A DNA stretch of 64,000 nucleotides from Agrypnia vestita (taxonomy: Eukaryota; Arthropoda; Insecta; Trichoptera; Phryganeidae), in assembly GCA_016648135.1 (NCBI GenBank), contig JADDOH010001545.1:310001-374000 (forward strand). The letters run 5' to 3'. Below, piece by piece: positions 1 to 10,595 of this stretch. Position 1 is the first letter of the stretch. The number at the start of each line of letters is the position of its first letter. The notes under the pieces were generated by a model. The model was not told where the DNA came from. It worked only from the letters and a program-made list of their open reading frames with translations, and did no database searches. A program made the position numbers and the translations under genes.

Positions 1-1640
1 CTTGTTTTCCTCCAAACTGTACTATGGAGGTTATATTGATTTCACTATTTTACAGATTTTGGTTCTTCTCAGAGTGGATCAATTTCTTCACATCTTCTTC
101 AAACTGGTCATCGTCAATTTCGCCTTTCTATTTCATCATCTGATTTTTGATTTTTGAAATGGAAGCACCTAGATTTATAAAATCTTCAACCGCCTATCTA
201 AAAGGTCCGTTATCCGCAGTCGACGGAATGATTCCGAATATATGATATTGAAAATCTGTCCGCCTCTGTAAGGTCGAAAAGTGCGTGCCGTCATGTTCAT
301 CATGACTTGGCGTGACACGCAAAGTTTGACGTGTTAACTCCCTCGCGGCATTTGAAAGTATTTAAAACACTATTAAGTTTTCATATGGAGTATTTTATTC
401 GGCCAAGAAATTAGTGTTCCCATTCAAAATTATTTCATAATTTTATGGGAATTATTCCTAATGACATTTAAGTATAATAATTTCGTGAAATTGTTACAAA
501 GGTATCGCGGCAAATACTCGTAAACGGTTCACAAAGATTTGCAAAAAGTTTGAACATGCACCCGCACAACCTCACAGCCAGACAGCTTATTTTCGTACCA
601 GCTGGTACACAGTACCTCGAAATGTTTTTAATAGCATTTAGATTTTGCGTGTTACTTTTTTTTCTATTTCTTTACTTGGTGCTGTGTGTGCCTAATGATG
701 TGAATAACTTGGAGTTATTTACCGATGACAAACAACTTCACCGATATCATACGTAAGTAGGTACCCACATATAACGATATGTATTGATGACTTACATGGA
801 ATGGTGTCAAATATTGGTAATATTTAAAACAGAAAAAACAAATAATGAGAAATATGATATAATTAATTAATAACAAATACAATAATTAAAAACTTGCAGA
901 AATATGAAAAAAATGAGAACTCTTTGACCATTTATTTGACATGTATTAAAACCAATTCATATTTAAAATAAGTTACGGTAAGGTTACTCCAACATTTACA
1001 AAAGATAAGCCAGAAATATTGTATTAAATAAAACTTTCATGTCGCTTTTCTTTTTGACCGTTGACTTTTCACCCAATGTATAAAGAATAATATTTTCTGT
1101 TCAAAATTGAATGAAGAAGACTCCCCGAAGTTTTTGCTTCTAGCTAAGAGACTAGCTAGTTTACACTCCTATTTATTAATTATTTAAGGTATGTATCATT
1201 CAAATTGCTGTTTAGATTTAATTATTTTCACAGTTCACAACAGCGCTTTTGTATCAGTTTGTCGTGTATAACTGACTAACTTCTGTTTAATTACATTAAA
1301 TTAATAATGACTTATAAAGTGAATAAGAGTTTTGTAAATTTTTTAATAACTTGGTACCCTTGATTCGACATAATTATTATTATATTAATTCACTCAAACA
1401 AAGATTATTGAAACCCATTTGTATATTCAAGTCGCGTAAGCGTTTCCTTTGTCTACAAATCTATTATCTTAATATTTGTTATACAGGGCCCATACTGGTA
1501 GGAATAGGAGTCAAATCCAAAATAATTCATTTCGATTCGATACGAACGCGTATAATAATTCAATTCGATAGGTACTGTATATTTTGACAAATGCGAAAAA
1601 TGTGTGAAAAAAAATAGATATTGTTTTTACATCTTATTAC
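1..1640. other. AT-rich stretch without a recognised gene
   Basis: No gene, RNA gene or element with clear ends was recognised here. A 68-codon open frame at 550-756 (+) is hydrophobic in its middle but lacks similarity I recognise and starts from a non-ATG codon in the displayed frame. It could be chance. Confidence 0.5.
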
Positions 1641-1990
1641 TTTTATTTTATTTTTACCGACATTAACAGAGTACTAATAGAAAACTGGGTATCAAAAAAA
1701 CAGAGACACTTGTAGAATACTGGGTAATAAAAAAACAATACATTTTTATTGTAAAATCAGACCACTATCTCATTTAAAACTAGCTCATCATCATAAAACA
1801 TTGCCCTAGCAACATGCATATTTAGTGTATCAATGTAGTGTGATCATGTAAAAATATAGAAATAACTAATTGATTTAATGTGTTCTATGGGTTCAGGTTA
1901 TTATCAAGAAAGTATATGTTTTGTAGGAGTGACTTTTGAATGATGAGGTCAGCACAATACACACTGTATGTATGACACATTCTTGTGATG
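1641..1990 (-). repeat. Dispersed repeat, probable 3' UTR of a non-LTR element
   Basis: This stretch is shared with 37115-37460. Both begin with a T/A-rich TTTATT run, then a word like GACA(T/C)TAACAG, then GATTTAATG, TCTAT(A/G)GGTTCA and GTCAGCACAATACA at similar spacing. The leading TTTATT run looks like the complement of an (AATA)n tail. I infer that both are minus-strand 3' untranslated ends of the same non-LTR retrotransposon family. No coding sequence is visible in either copy. Confidence 0.5.
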
Positions 1991-2525
1991 GGAGAAAAAT
2001 AACCGACATTATTAGGATGCTGGCTCCGGAAAATGACTAATGTTAAATATTAATTTGTTTCAAAACTGTTGTTCTGCATTGTATATTATAATGCAGAACA
2101 ACCTTTATTCAAAGGCCGCCATTGCTTAGTTATTTCGAGGGCGAAATACAAATTGTTAACTTATTCCATAAAATTAACACATTAGGGCTGTATCAACCCT
2201 AGGAAAATGAATAAAAATATTACCCTCTTCAGAAAAGAAGGCCTGCGTAATAATAAGATTTTTATCTTTTGTAATAAATTGCGTTTAAAATTTATAACCA
2301 AGTAATTTTGCCATTTTGAGGTGCTTAACTTTTTATTTTATTTGTAATATAATAAATGAATAATGGTCCATACTTTATTTATATTTGTTTGTGTAGATTT
2401 AGATACTTTATTTACCCTTTTATATATATTATTTACATTAATATTTTTCACTAGTAATTCAAGAATTCTTGGTTCAGGTAGTTTTTATCACTTTCTGTAG
2501 TTTTTTAACACATCTCTTAAGATAC

Positions 2526-2690
2526 ATTATAGAAGTCTCACAGAGACGAAGCTACTTAAATGGGAAACGTGTATAAAAACCTTTGTAGGGTGGCCACGGG
2601 GCTTACGACCTGTATGAGATGGCTTAAGTGACCATTTAACACGATGCGACTTTCATCAATTCCACCGTAAAACATCCACGCATTACTAAA
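2526..2690 (+). repeat. MITE family A fragment
   Basis: It starts with the terminal word TATAGAAGTCTCACAGAG followed by ACGAAGCTA, then a GGGCTTACGACC word and a TTAAGTGA word. The same order recurs in reverse complement at 41945-42072, partly at 27930-28050, in a short hairpin at 36300-36425 and as a full foldback at 62450-62785. This copy has one arm only, so it is a truncated copy. Confidence 0.6.
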
Positions 2691-2834
2691 TTTTCACGAT
2701 CTAAATCTGTTTTCTTTCAAATATTTCAAGGGATTGTGCTAGCGATATACATGATCCTTTCCGTGCCGTAGTTTATGTAGTAATGATATCTGTATATTTT
2801 TAATGTGGATCACTAAGAATTCGTAAACTTTATT

Positions 2835-3215
2835 TCATGTAATAATCATCGTCATCATTAGTTGGCTCTAATACCCCCCATGAGTCTTGGCCTCCTCAAG
2901 AACCTTCCTCCACTCATCTCATCATCACCAGCTCTCTTCAGTTCTGGGTCTCCGAGGCAGACATGTTTTTAAGAACATTGTCGCTCCATCTTAATTTTGA
3001 CCTTTCGAAGCTTCTAAGCAGGGACTTGGGTGCTTGCTGTTCAGTCATTCTCTCCACACGACCCAGCCACCAGAGTCTCTCCAATTTTATAAGTTCTGTG
3101 ACCCTTAGCTCCTTAAACAATGTACATAGCTCATTGCTGTAGCGCCTGCGCCAAAGTCTATCTAGAACCGGTCCAAAGATACGCCCCCAAAATTTTCCGT
3201 TCAAAAACGAGTGCT
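2835..3215 (-). pseudogene. RTE-type non-LTR retrotransposon 3' end (decayed)
   Basis: The open frame at 2938-3204 on the minus strand reads RRIFGPV, then WRRRYSNEL, RLWWLGRVERM and RSKLRWSDNV. These match the conserved C-terminal tail of insect endonuclease/reverse-transcriptase proteins of RTE type (consensus like RWLGHVVRM, then GRPRLRW). The frame ends early. Beyond it, decayed codons continue to a run rich in GATGAT on the minus strand near 2845-2860, typical of RTE 3' tails. Only the last ~100 codons are present, as expected from 5' truncation during target-primed reverse transcription. Clade assignment rests on recognition, not a search. Confidence 0.65.
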
Positions 3216-4315
3216 CGATTGTTTCTCTTAGTACCCACGCAAGTCTTACATAGCTGCGTATTTGAACACTGGTCTGATGAGCGATTAATTCTCATTTGCT
3301 TTTATAAATAGCTTTTGCATACATTACTTCTATTAAAAAATTACAACATATTATTATATATCTAGACGGCTTATAAAAATCTAAACTGATACATAGTTTC
3401 CTTTCTTTCTTTATTCAATACAAAATGAGTTTATTTTATATATATTTTATAAATTAAATTTAGGATGTAACGTTTTTTTAAAATTTTATTGCAGGTACCA
3501 AGCGTCTATAATTTAGCAAAGTGTTAGATCATGTTATCATATATCCACTTACGGAGATTTTTAGTCTGCCGCTTTTGAGACGTACCCGTCTCTTCGTCTG
3601 GACGTCTCGAAGCCGATAGACTAAAAATCTCCGTAAATGGTTTATATACTAATCAATTAATAACATTTTGTTGAAATGCCTGACCACAAAGTTAATGCTT
3701 TGTATATTAAAAATGTTAATATTAGTTTATAATTTATTTCAAGTATTAGACACTTTACGCGACTAATCATTCAACTGCATCGATGACTAACTGGAATTTA
3801 CTGATTTGGAATTTTACTGATTTGGAATTTTTGGTGTTTACAAATGAACGTTGAGTTTCGACAGTTTCAAAAATCATGGACAAAAATCGATTCTGTTCTT
3901 ACACAATTATGATATAATACGGTGCAAACAGTTTTGTTTAAGCACGATAGTTCTAAGAGAGGTAGTGACGAAGAAGAAGGAGGTCTTATATAAACCACTT
4001 GGAGTAACTTTATGCCAATCGGTTTCGATACCACTGTATCTTCGTCAGGACGGACACATACTTTTTTCGTAGGTGTCTACTTTCACATGGCTTATTATTT
4101 GGTGGATTTTTTTTTGTATAAGCCTTCCTCTCTATTTATACAACGATAACGTTGTGTCTAAAATTATATTTTAACCATTGGTTTTTTGCATTTTAGATGG
4201 CGATTATGCAAAACTCTTATCTGTAATTCTTATACCTGTAGATGAGAGCATCTGTGGCTCTCGAAACTAGTCGTGTATAAATTGAACTCAAAAGTGGTCT
4301 TTCACAAGTATTTTA
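3216..4315. other. AT-rich gap with one perfect-armed hairpin
   Basis: No gene recognised. The only structured item is the inverted repeat at 3548-3640. Open frames here look like chance. Confidence 0.5.
3548..3640. repeat. Compact inverted repeat (hairpin)
   Basis: The arm TTACGGAGATTTTTAGTCT is mirrored exactly by AGACTAAAAATCTCCGTAA about 40 bases later. The loop itself holds smaller inverted words (GAGACGT and ACGTCTC). Size and form suggest a deletion derivative of a foldback transposon, but no second copy was noticed in the window. Confidence 0.65.
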
Positions 4316-5598
4316 TTAGGTCCTTACATATGAAATTGACGTTTAGTATGGGAGGAACATAAAGCCGATTTTTTTTATTATAATATATTTATTTAATCAA
4401 AGTATGTACCATTGCTATCTATGCACTTTTGCCATCTCATAGGTAGTTCATCGATCTCTTTACTAAAAAAACCATTCAGACGGGAATCAATAAAATCTTT
4501 GAAGGCGGTTTGGACTGCCCCATCGGAGTTGAATTTTTTCCTTTGCAAGAAGTTATCCAAATTTCGAAAAAAATGGTAATCTGTTGGGGCAAGGTCCGGA
4601 GAGTACGGTGGATGTCTTAGACATTCCAATTGAAGCTCCTCTAATTTGGTAGCCGTCTGTTGTGCAGTGTGTAGTCTAGCGTTATCATGAAGCAGCAGTG
4701 GCCTAGAGCGATTAACCAGCCTCGGTTGTTTAGCAGCTAGTTTTCCATCATGGTTTACAGTTGCTGACAATAGACATCTGCCGTAATCGTCTGGCCAGAT
4801 TTAAGAAAGCTGTAGTGAACGTCACCAGCACTAGTCCACCAAACGCTCACAAGTAACTTTTTTGGAGTCAATTTTCGCTTGGGGCATGGTTTGGCTGGTT
4901 CGGAAGGGTTCAGCCATTGCGATGAGCGCTTCCGATTATCGTACAGGATCCACTTTTCATCACAGGTAATGATTCGATTTAAAATCCCTTCATTATTGTG
5001 CCGGTTGAGTAATGCAACGCAGCAGTCAACGCGCGTTTGTTGATTTGCTTCACTCAATTCGTGAGGGACCCACCTTTCAAGCTTTTTCACCTTACCAATT
5101 TGCTTCAAGTGGATTAAAACAGTTTTATCACTAACACCGCAGCCTGCAGCTAACTCGGATGTGGTTTGCGATGGATCCGCTTCCACATAGCCTTCAATTC
5201 TTCATTATCAACTTTGGTCTCCGGCCGTCCACGGGGCTTGTTCTGCAGGTCGAAATTTCCAGAACGAAAACGTTGGAACCAAAAACGCACTGTGCTTTCT
5301 TTTGCGGCACCGTCGCCATACACATCATTAATCCTTCGAGCCGTTTCTGCAGCACTGGTGCCACGGTGGAACTCGTACTCGTAAATAACGCGATATTTCA
5401 AGTTTTTCATTTTGTAAACTGAGTGACGCAAAGAAAAAAACAATTGAGGAAAAAACAAATGAATTATAATTTTCAAAACACAAATACATGAGTAAATAGC
5501 TGCATAAATTTGGATTTGGAATTCCTAACCAAAGAGAAGATATTTGAGATCAAATTTGCCAGTACGGCAAAACGCCAATTTCATATGTAAGGACCTAA
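4316..5598 (-). mobile_element. mariner element, copy 1 (cecropia-type), full length
   Basis: Terminal inverted repeats begin TTAGGTCCTTACATATGAAA at both ends and are flanked by TA (4314-4315 and 5599-5600), the target-site duplication of Tc1/mariner elements. Length is 1283 bp, normal for mariner. The same repeats bound two other copies at 20518-21811 and 23566-24846, which lie in the opposite orientation. The transposase frame inside is broken, so this copy is not autonomous. Its left end reads GACGTTTAG where the others read GGCGTTT, showing independent decay. Confidence 0.95.
4393..5410 (-). pseudogene. mariner transposase, copy 1, inactivated
   Basis: The start is the ATG at 5410, giving MKNLKYRVIYEYEF. 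An upstream in-frame codon extends the frame to 5476, but the family start is MKNL. An N-terminal paired helix-turn-helix region is followed by the D,D34D catalytic core: TCDEKW (first Asp), HDNARLHT (second Asp) and YSPDLAPTDYHFF (third Asp). Resemblance to Hsmar1-type proteins (ILYDNR, end WQKCIDSNGTYFD) points to the cecropia subfamily. It has at least three lesions. One base is lost near 5187, shifting frame after EELKA. A CAA-to-TAA stop lies at 4755-4757 after YCQQL. One base is also lost near 4741. All catalytic Asp codons remain. Confidence 0.93.
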
Positions 5599-5600
5599 TA

Positions 5601-6330
5601 TTTATCCATTAACTATCATGTCATTCCACAAAGTAATATATGTAACAAAGTGCCATATCAATAAATAATTAAATTTTTTCAAATAAAAATCTTACTATCA
5701 ATTTTAACCTGAGTTACAAATCGTAATTTTTAAAAATATTTGCGATTTTATTATTCAAAAATTATGTTCCCTCCGAAATGATTCAGATACAACTCACTGG
5801 AGGTGATACAAATTTGTTTTTTAAATCACGTTATTTGTGACCTTGGCAAAATCCGCTGAATCGTTAACCGTTCAAGGTGAGAAGTGCGGTGCTTACAGCG
5901 TACAGTGAGTAGGTACCTTGATCGAGTGTTGCGCGTCGGATCTGGCACTGGCTACGGCCCGTAAGGTTGCCGGCTGCAAGGTACTGTACTGTATACAAAT
6001 TAGTTTTCACTTTCGCGAGAACTGTTCCGATTGTTAGCGTTATCATCAATGCCCGCGTTCTCCGAAAATGCCGGCTCACAGGGCAATAAAGCCCTTTGTT
6101 GTTCGACACGTCCGAAATGAACGAAAGTAAATGGCGGGTGGAATGGATTCTTCACCCCGCACCTCTATTATGCCGGCTGACCTCCACCCCCTGGTCTTGG
6201 ATTAAGATCATCCCTCCGGAAAGGTCTTTCGTTTGTAAAACGTACTTCTGTCTGATATTATTGAACGATATTTTGCGCACATTTCTCGATATTACTTCTG
6301 TTGGATTTAATTTTGGGATCCCTCCTCGCC
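5601..6330. other. Single-copy-looking, locally GC-richer block
   Basis: From about 5860 to 6230 base composition rises and CpG-containing words are frequent (TTGCGCGTCGG, TTTCGCGAGAAC, GCCCGCGTTCTCCG). No open frame resembles a known protein and no copy was seen elsewhere in the window. It could be an unmarked promoter or first-exon region, perhaps of the gene whose exon lies at 13819, or an old repeat. Function is unknown. Confidence 0.3.
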
Positions 6331-6339
6331 CTGTAGAGG

Positions 6340-6672
6340 TTACACACAAGACCATGTATATTTTGGTACAAATATTTGAAATTAGACGCATAATATTACC
6401 CAAATACTTTGGTAACAGGATGAAACTAAATAAAGTTTTTCATTCATACAATACAAGACGCGATAGCGTAAGACTTCGGAAGAAAAAGAAAAGCACTTCA
6501 CGAAATTGTTAAAATCCTCGATAACCTGCCAAAAATAATTCAAAACGCAATTTTTTTTAAATAATTTTTTTTTAAATGTCTGGATTATGGAATGCAATGT
6601 GTTTATATGAAATTATTTATTAGCCCACACAACACATGTATGGAACTAAATAATTCAGATAAATAAATGAAT
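6340..6672 (+). pseudogene. Non-LTR retrotransposon 3' end (CR1/Jockey-like), decayed
   Basis: The plus strand reads PKYFGNRMKLNKVFHSYNTR, then LRKKKKSTSRNC, in line with the copy at 8215-8450 (ITGMKLNRDIHSYNTRG, then LKKKKNTSQNC). After the coding part both share a 3' UTR word: TGGAATGCAATGTGTTTA here against TTGAATGCAATATGTTTA there. Both end with GGAACTAAATAAT(T)CAGATAAATAAAT-like tails. This is the extreme C-terminus of a reverse-transcriptase polyprotein plus its 3' UTR. It is 5'-truncated, with stops and frameshifts after about 40 codons. Confidence 0.75.
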
Positions 6673-7655
6673 ATTATAATATACATAAGGCGGCAAATTC
6701 GATCTTAATTCTTAGTAGCAAATGTTTCAGCTATATGCGGAAATTCGTTATAGTTACAAACGCTTCTCTTTTATTACCGCCTCTGTATTTATATATATCA
6801 TAGACACGTGTAACAAACAACTGTTTAGAATGTGTTAATACAGTTCGAAAAAAAAGCTCGTAAATCCTTCGAAAATGCTCGGAAATATTAACAAAATACT
6901 GGGTACAAAATACATATTAAATAACAAAATACATAGAAAACAATACATACGGCCTTATTCTGAAGTAAGCAATATTGCTATTTCTGTATCTTGACAGTAA
7001 TTGTATATCATTGATATAATAATATTTCAATCAAAACCAATATGAAGCAGATAGATCTAGGATTAAAGTTATGTAAAAAATCATTTCGATAATATTATTG
7101 ATGGATTTAGCGTTAACATCGTAGGATAATTCACGATGATCAATAAATTGAATTGGAACATAAACTATGTTTATCTTTACTTGAATTTATTATACTATTA
7201 GAGTTTCGAGAGTATCAGAATCTCGTAACGGAATCGACGCATGTCGATGAGAGCTTGTAATAATTTTGAAACTCGCGGAGTAAAATTAGTAAAAAAAAAA
7301 TCCAATTTAGTGATCAAGTTATTGATAGATTAATTTTTACACTGCTCATTATTTACACTTAACCATGAGATTTCATGTTTTATTCTCGTATTTTTATCAA
7401 ATTTCATCTAAAAAGATTTTTTATTTAATTTAACTATACAAAAAAATTAATCTCTATAAGTGTTTTAAAAAAATACTTCTAGAGTTTTTCCCAACTCAAC
7501 CAGTAAACTTTAATCATTATTACGTTTCATGGTACCCGTGCCTGCCTCACTAGATCAAGGTCTGTACCGAGGTAAGGCGACTGCTCAACCTAGCGAGCGC
7601 AACCGTTCAAATATGTGGAAAAGTGATTATAATTTTATATTTCCAGTGTTGCGAT
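6673..7655. other. AT-rich stretch, nothing recognised
   Basis: No gene, RNA gene or bounded element was seen. A self-complementary word pair GAGTTTCGAGAG / GAAACTCGCGG near 7201 and 7270 brackets about 70 bases but the arms are short. Confidence 0.4.
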
Positions 7656-7659
7656 TATT

Positions 7660-8700
7660 AAATTTATTCATAAATATCATTTGCCCCACTTTTACGCGAC
7701 TGATAATAAAATAAGTGTAATACACTTTAAATAAATACAAAGATGTGTAAATATCTATTCATAAAAATAGAGTCATCACCGGTATACCGATGAATAAAAT
7801 ATATTCATAAATACCATTTGCTCCACATTTACGCGACTGATAATAAAATAAGTGTAAAACAAATTTAAATAAATACAAAGATATGTAGAATATATCTATT
7901 CATAAAAATACAGTTATCACCGGTGTACCGGTAAATAAAATATATACATAAATACCATTTGCTCCCTTTTTACGTGACTGATATAATACAATGAATCTCC
8001 CGCACCTTGGTTATTGTTCCAGTATATTATTTATAAGCAACGAAGGAATGCTAAAGAAACTTCAAATAGTAAAAAACGGAGCGATGCGCATAATATTGAA
8101 ATGTAATAGAAGAACAAAAAATAACAAAAATGTTGTATGCCCTAGGACCACAAACAGTAAATCAAAGAATAAAGTATAATGTATTTGCATATAATGCAAA
8201 TATTTAAAATTACACAGGGATAACCCAAATACTTTGATAACAGGATGAAGCTGAATAGGGATATTCATTCTTACAATACAAGAGGAGGCAACAACATAAG
8301 ACTTAAGAAAAAGAAAAACACCTCACAAAATTGTATGATGTACAAAGGTTTAAAAATCTTCGATAGCCTGCCAAAAGAAATTCAAAACACAGTGAATATA
8401 AGGAGGTTTAAACAGGAGTGCAAACATTTTATGATTTTTTTTTATATATAATAACTTTTAAATGACTAGTTGGAATATAATAGGCCTACATACAGTAGTG
8501 GAGGGAAAAAGGCTAAGGAAGAAAAAGAAGAAGTTTGAATGCAATATGTTTAAATAAAATAATGTATTAGTCCACACTACGTTATGCGTGGAACTAAATA
8601 ATTAAGATAAATAAATAAGTGTAAAACAGATGTAAATAATTACAAAGATATGTTAAATATTTATCCACAAAGATTCAGTCATCACCAGTTTATCGATTGA
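7660..8700 (+). repeat. Tandem repeat of ~140 bp, third unit split by a retrotransposon
   Basis: Units start with (T/A)CATAAAT(A/C)CCATTTGC near 7666, 7802 and 7944. Each continues with TACGCGACTGATAATAAAA, AAATACAAAGATATGT, CATAAAAATA and TCACCGGT(A/G)TACCG. The third unit breaks after ACTGATATA near 7985 and resumes at about 8612 with AAGTGTAAAACAGATGTAAATA and ATCACCAGTTTATCG, ending near 8697. The bases between are a non-LTR insertion. Confidence 0.85.
7985..8612 (+). pseudogene. Non-LTR retrotransposon 3' end inserted in tandem repeat
   Basis: The insert opens with PHLGYCSSILFISNEGMLKKLQ and AMRIILKCNRRT, the conserved block downstream of the reverse-transcriptase domain in CR1/Jockey-like proteins. 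A frameshifted piece follows (ALGPQTVNQRIKYNVFA from about 8140). Then comes the C-terminal block MKLNRDIHSYNTRG and KGLKIFDSLPKEIQN, and a 3' UTR ending GATAAATAAATAAG at 8598-8612. It is 5'-truncated and non-functional. Because it splits a tandem repeat unit, both insertion points are well defined. It belongs to the same family as 6340-6672. Confidence 0.82.
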
Positions 8701-9785
8701 GCTACAACGACCCGTATAAAATTCGCCACATCTCATCTTAATGGGATATTTTTTTTTCCCATTGGAAGTTTCCATCTTTTTAATGACAATGTTTCCACAA
8801 AACCTTTCAGTACATTCTGCAGGCCAGCTCCAGGACTTTTATAATAATAGCTATAACTATAACCATAACATAACTAATGACGTTAATATATCACATTTGT
8901 TTGTTTCATCGATTGATAATTAATTCACCCTGGGAGCCTGAAATTTAGATAGTTTTTTAAACATTGGAAAATTTTTGAAAAAAAGTCGCGTCATGTCCAT
9001 TGCCATGGAGCTCCTCAGCCGTGACTGAGATTCAACTTTCACCGGTCAAAATAAATAAATAAATCATAGTCCGAGACAGAACAGAAGGTCACGTACGTAT
9101 TTAGAAATTAAGTATCTAAAATCTAGCATAAAGATTTTTTAATCCGATAAACTATTTGCAATATCGAAAATTTTTTTGGAATTTTTTTTCATATTGTTCC
9201 CAATTTTACAAAAAAACTGTTTAATGGATTAGACTTGGCGCGCCCATTTTGTCTTTTTTTAAAAGTGATAATAATAATATTAATAATGCATTCCTTAATA
9301 TGTGTAAATAAAGAATTATAACTTTATATTTCATACTTCTACTTCACATTCATTTTCTATTTATTGGTAAGCGAAGATATTTTGTTCGAAAAAGTTATAT
9401 TATTTTTAAAAAGTTGCTGTTTAGATTCCACTTTTGGACACAGCGGATGAGCACGATTCCTTTACCACAGACCTCGGTCTAGTTAAGGAGGCAGTGAATA
9501 TCTTTTACATAAAACTTAAAACTTAAACAAATGAAATCTAAAAGTATATAACTCTGTTCCTACTCAGTGCTTTAATATGTGTATGCTTAAATAAATAAAT
9601 AAATCATTTTCTAAGTATCTGAGAGCAGTGTTCAGAAAAGTCATTATTTCACCAATTAAATAGGGTATCATTATAATTAATTTACTTAGTATTAACTCAT
9701 GTACGGTTGAAACTTACAAGCCAAAGAAGAGACGTTAGTTTGCCTCCTTAATAAAATCCGATTAAATTGAATGAAGAGCTAATCA
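8700..9785. other. Gap with two short non-LTR-like 3' tails
   Basis: Short ends reading AAAATAAATAAATAAATC at about 9047-9064 and AAATAAATAAATAAATC at about 9588-9605 look like (AAAT)n 3' tails of non-LTR elements. The upstream DNA shows no recognisable coding sequence. The rest is AT-rich and unassigned. Confidence 0.4.
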
Positions 9786-10200
9786 CTTTGGCCCCACTTC
9801 TCGTCTCCGTGGGGCGACACTACAGCCTGGATTGTTTGTGCCGTTTTCTCTGGAGGCAATTAATATAAGTGCAGATGCGAGCAACTCCTCCCTGTTTGTC
9901 TTCTTTGTACCGAATCAGCGGGCACCACGAAACTGAAACGGGGTCGAGCGCATCGCGGATCTTCTTTGTTTTGCTCTTGCCTATTCCAGAGCGACTTACA
10001 ATACCGCACTCATTAGGACTTACGTAATATTCACTTACGACGATACGGTTCGCGTCCTCCGTCGCGCGTTGGCCCGAACTATGCATTCTATTGTGAGTAG
10101 GAATTGCTCGTGTGTGAAACGGCTTTTGCCGGTGTATTATACTGTGCGTAGTTGAAGAGCAACATTTCAATATGAACGAAGTCAAATTAATATTTCTTTT
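9786..10200. other. Unassigned, GC-richer unique-looking block
   Basis: A 121-codon open frame lies at 9820-10185 on the minus strand, but its sequence resembles no protein I recognise. The block contains CpG-rich words (GTCCTCCGTCGCGCGTTGG). No copy was noticed elsewhere in the window. It could be a control region, an old repeat or an unrecognised exon; I cannot choose. Confidence 0.25.
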
Positions 10201-10289
10201 AATACTTCACTTTGCTCATCATGAAAAAGAATATCTTTTCAACGCGAAATTGTTACGACTGGCTTCATCGTTGTACGATGAGGGTGAAA

Positions 10290-10595
10290 TGTTATATCTG
10301 TTTTAAACTTTATTACCGCCATCTGTTTTTTAATCTTGGTATTTTCGGAGCTCGATAGATGTCGCCGCAAATTATGCTAATAAATGGTGAAATACAATCT
10401 GCGGATATCTCTTTAGTTGTCAGTTCTTGCGGCTGGTTCGTTTTGCGCTTCCTCGCGTTCAAATAATTCTGCATTTCGTTGTACTTTGGCTGTTGTTCTA
10501 TGAGAAGTGATCCGCTATTTATTTTATATAACTATGCCAAAGAGCTGTAACATCTTACGTGCGTACGTAGGTACACGATCCCATTTTTTATTTAT
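10290..10595 (+). repeat. ~300-bp dispersed repeat, copy 1 (LTR-like)
   Basis: This is the reverse complement of 23110-23420 with moderate divergence. Shared words in order include GATAGATGTCGC, CTGCGGATATCTCTTTA, GTCAGTTCTTGCGGCT, TGCGCTTCCT, CTGCATTTCGTTGTACTTT and CGTACGT(A/G)GGTACACG. Length, lack of coding capacity and a defined 3' T-rich end are compatible with a solo LTR, but I could not find TG/CA ends or a target duplication. Confidence 0.6.

Noticed and set aside
5159..5422. Two plus-strand frames opposite the mariner gene; equivalents at 20694-20956 and 23742-24004
   Set aside because: Antisense shadows of the transposase N-terminus, present in all three copies only because the sense strand is conserved.
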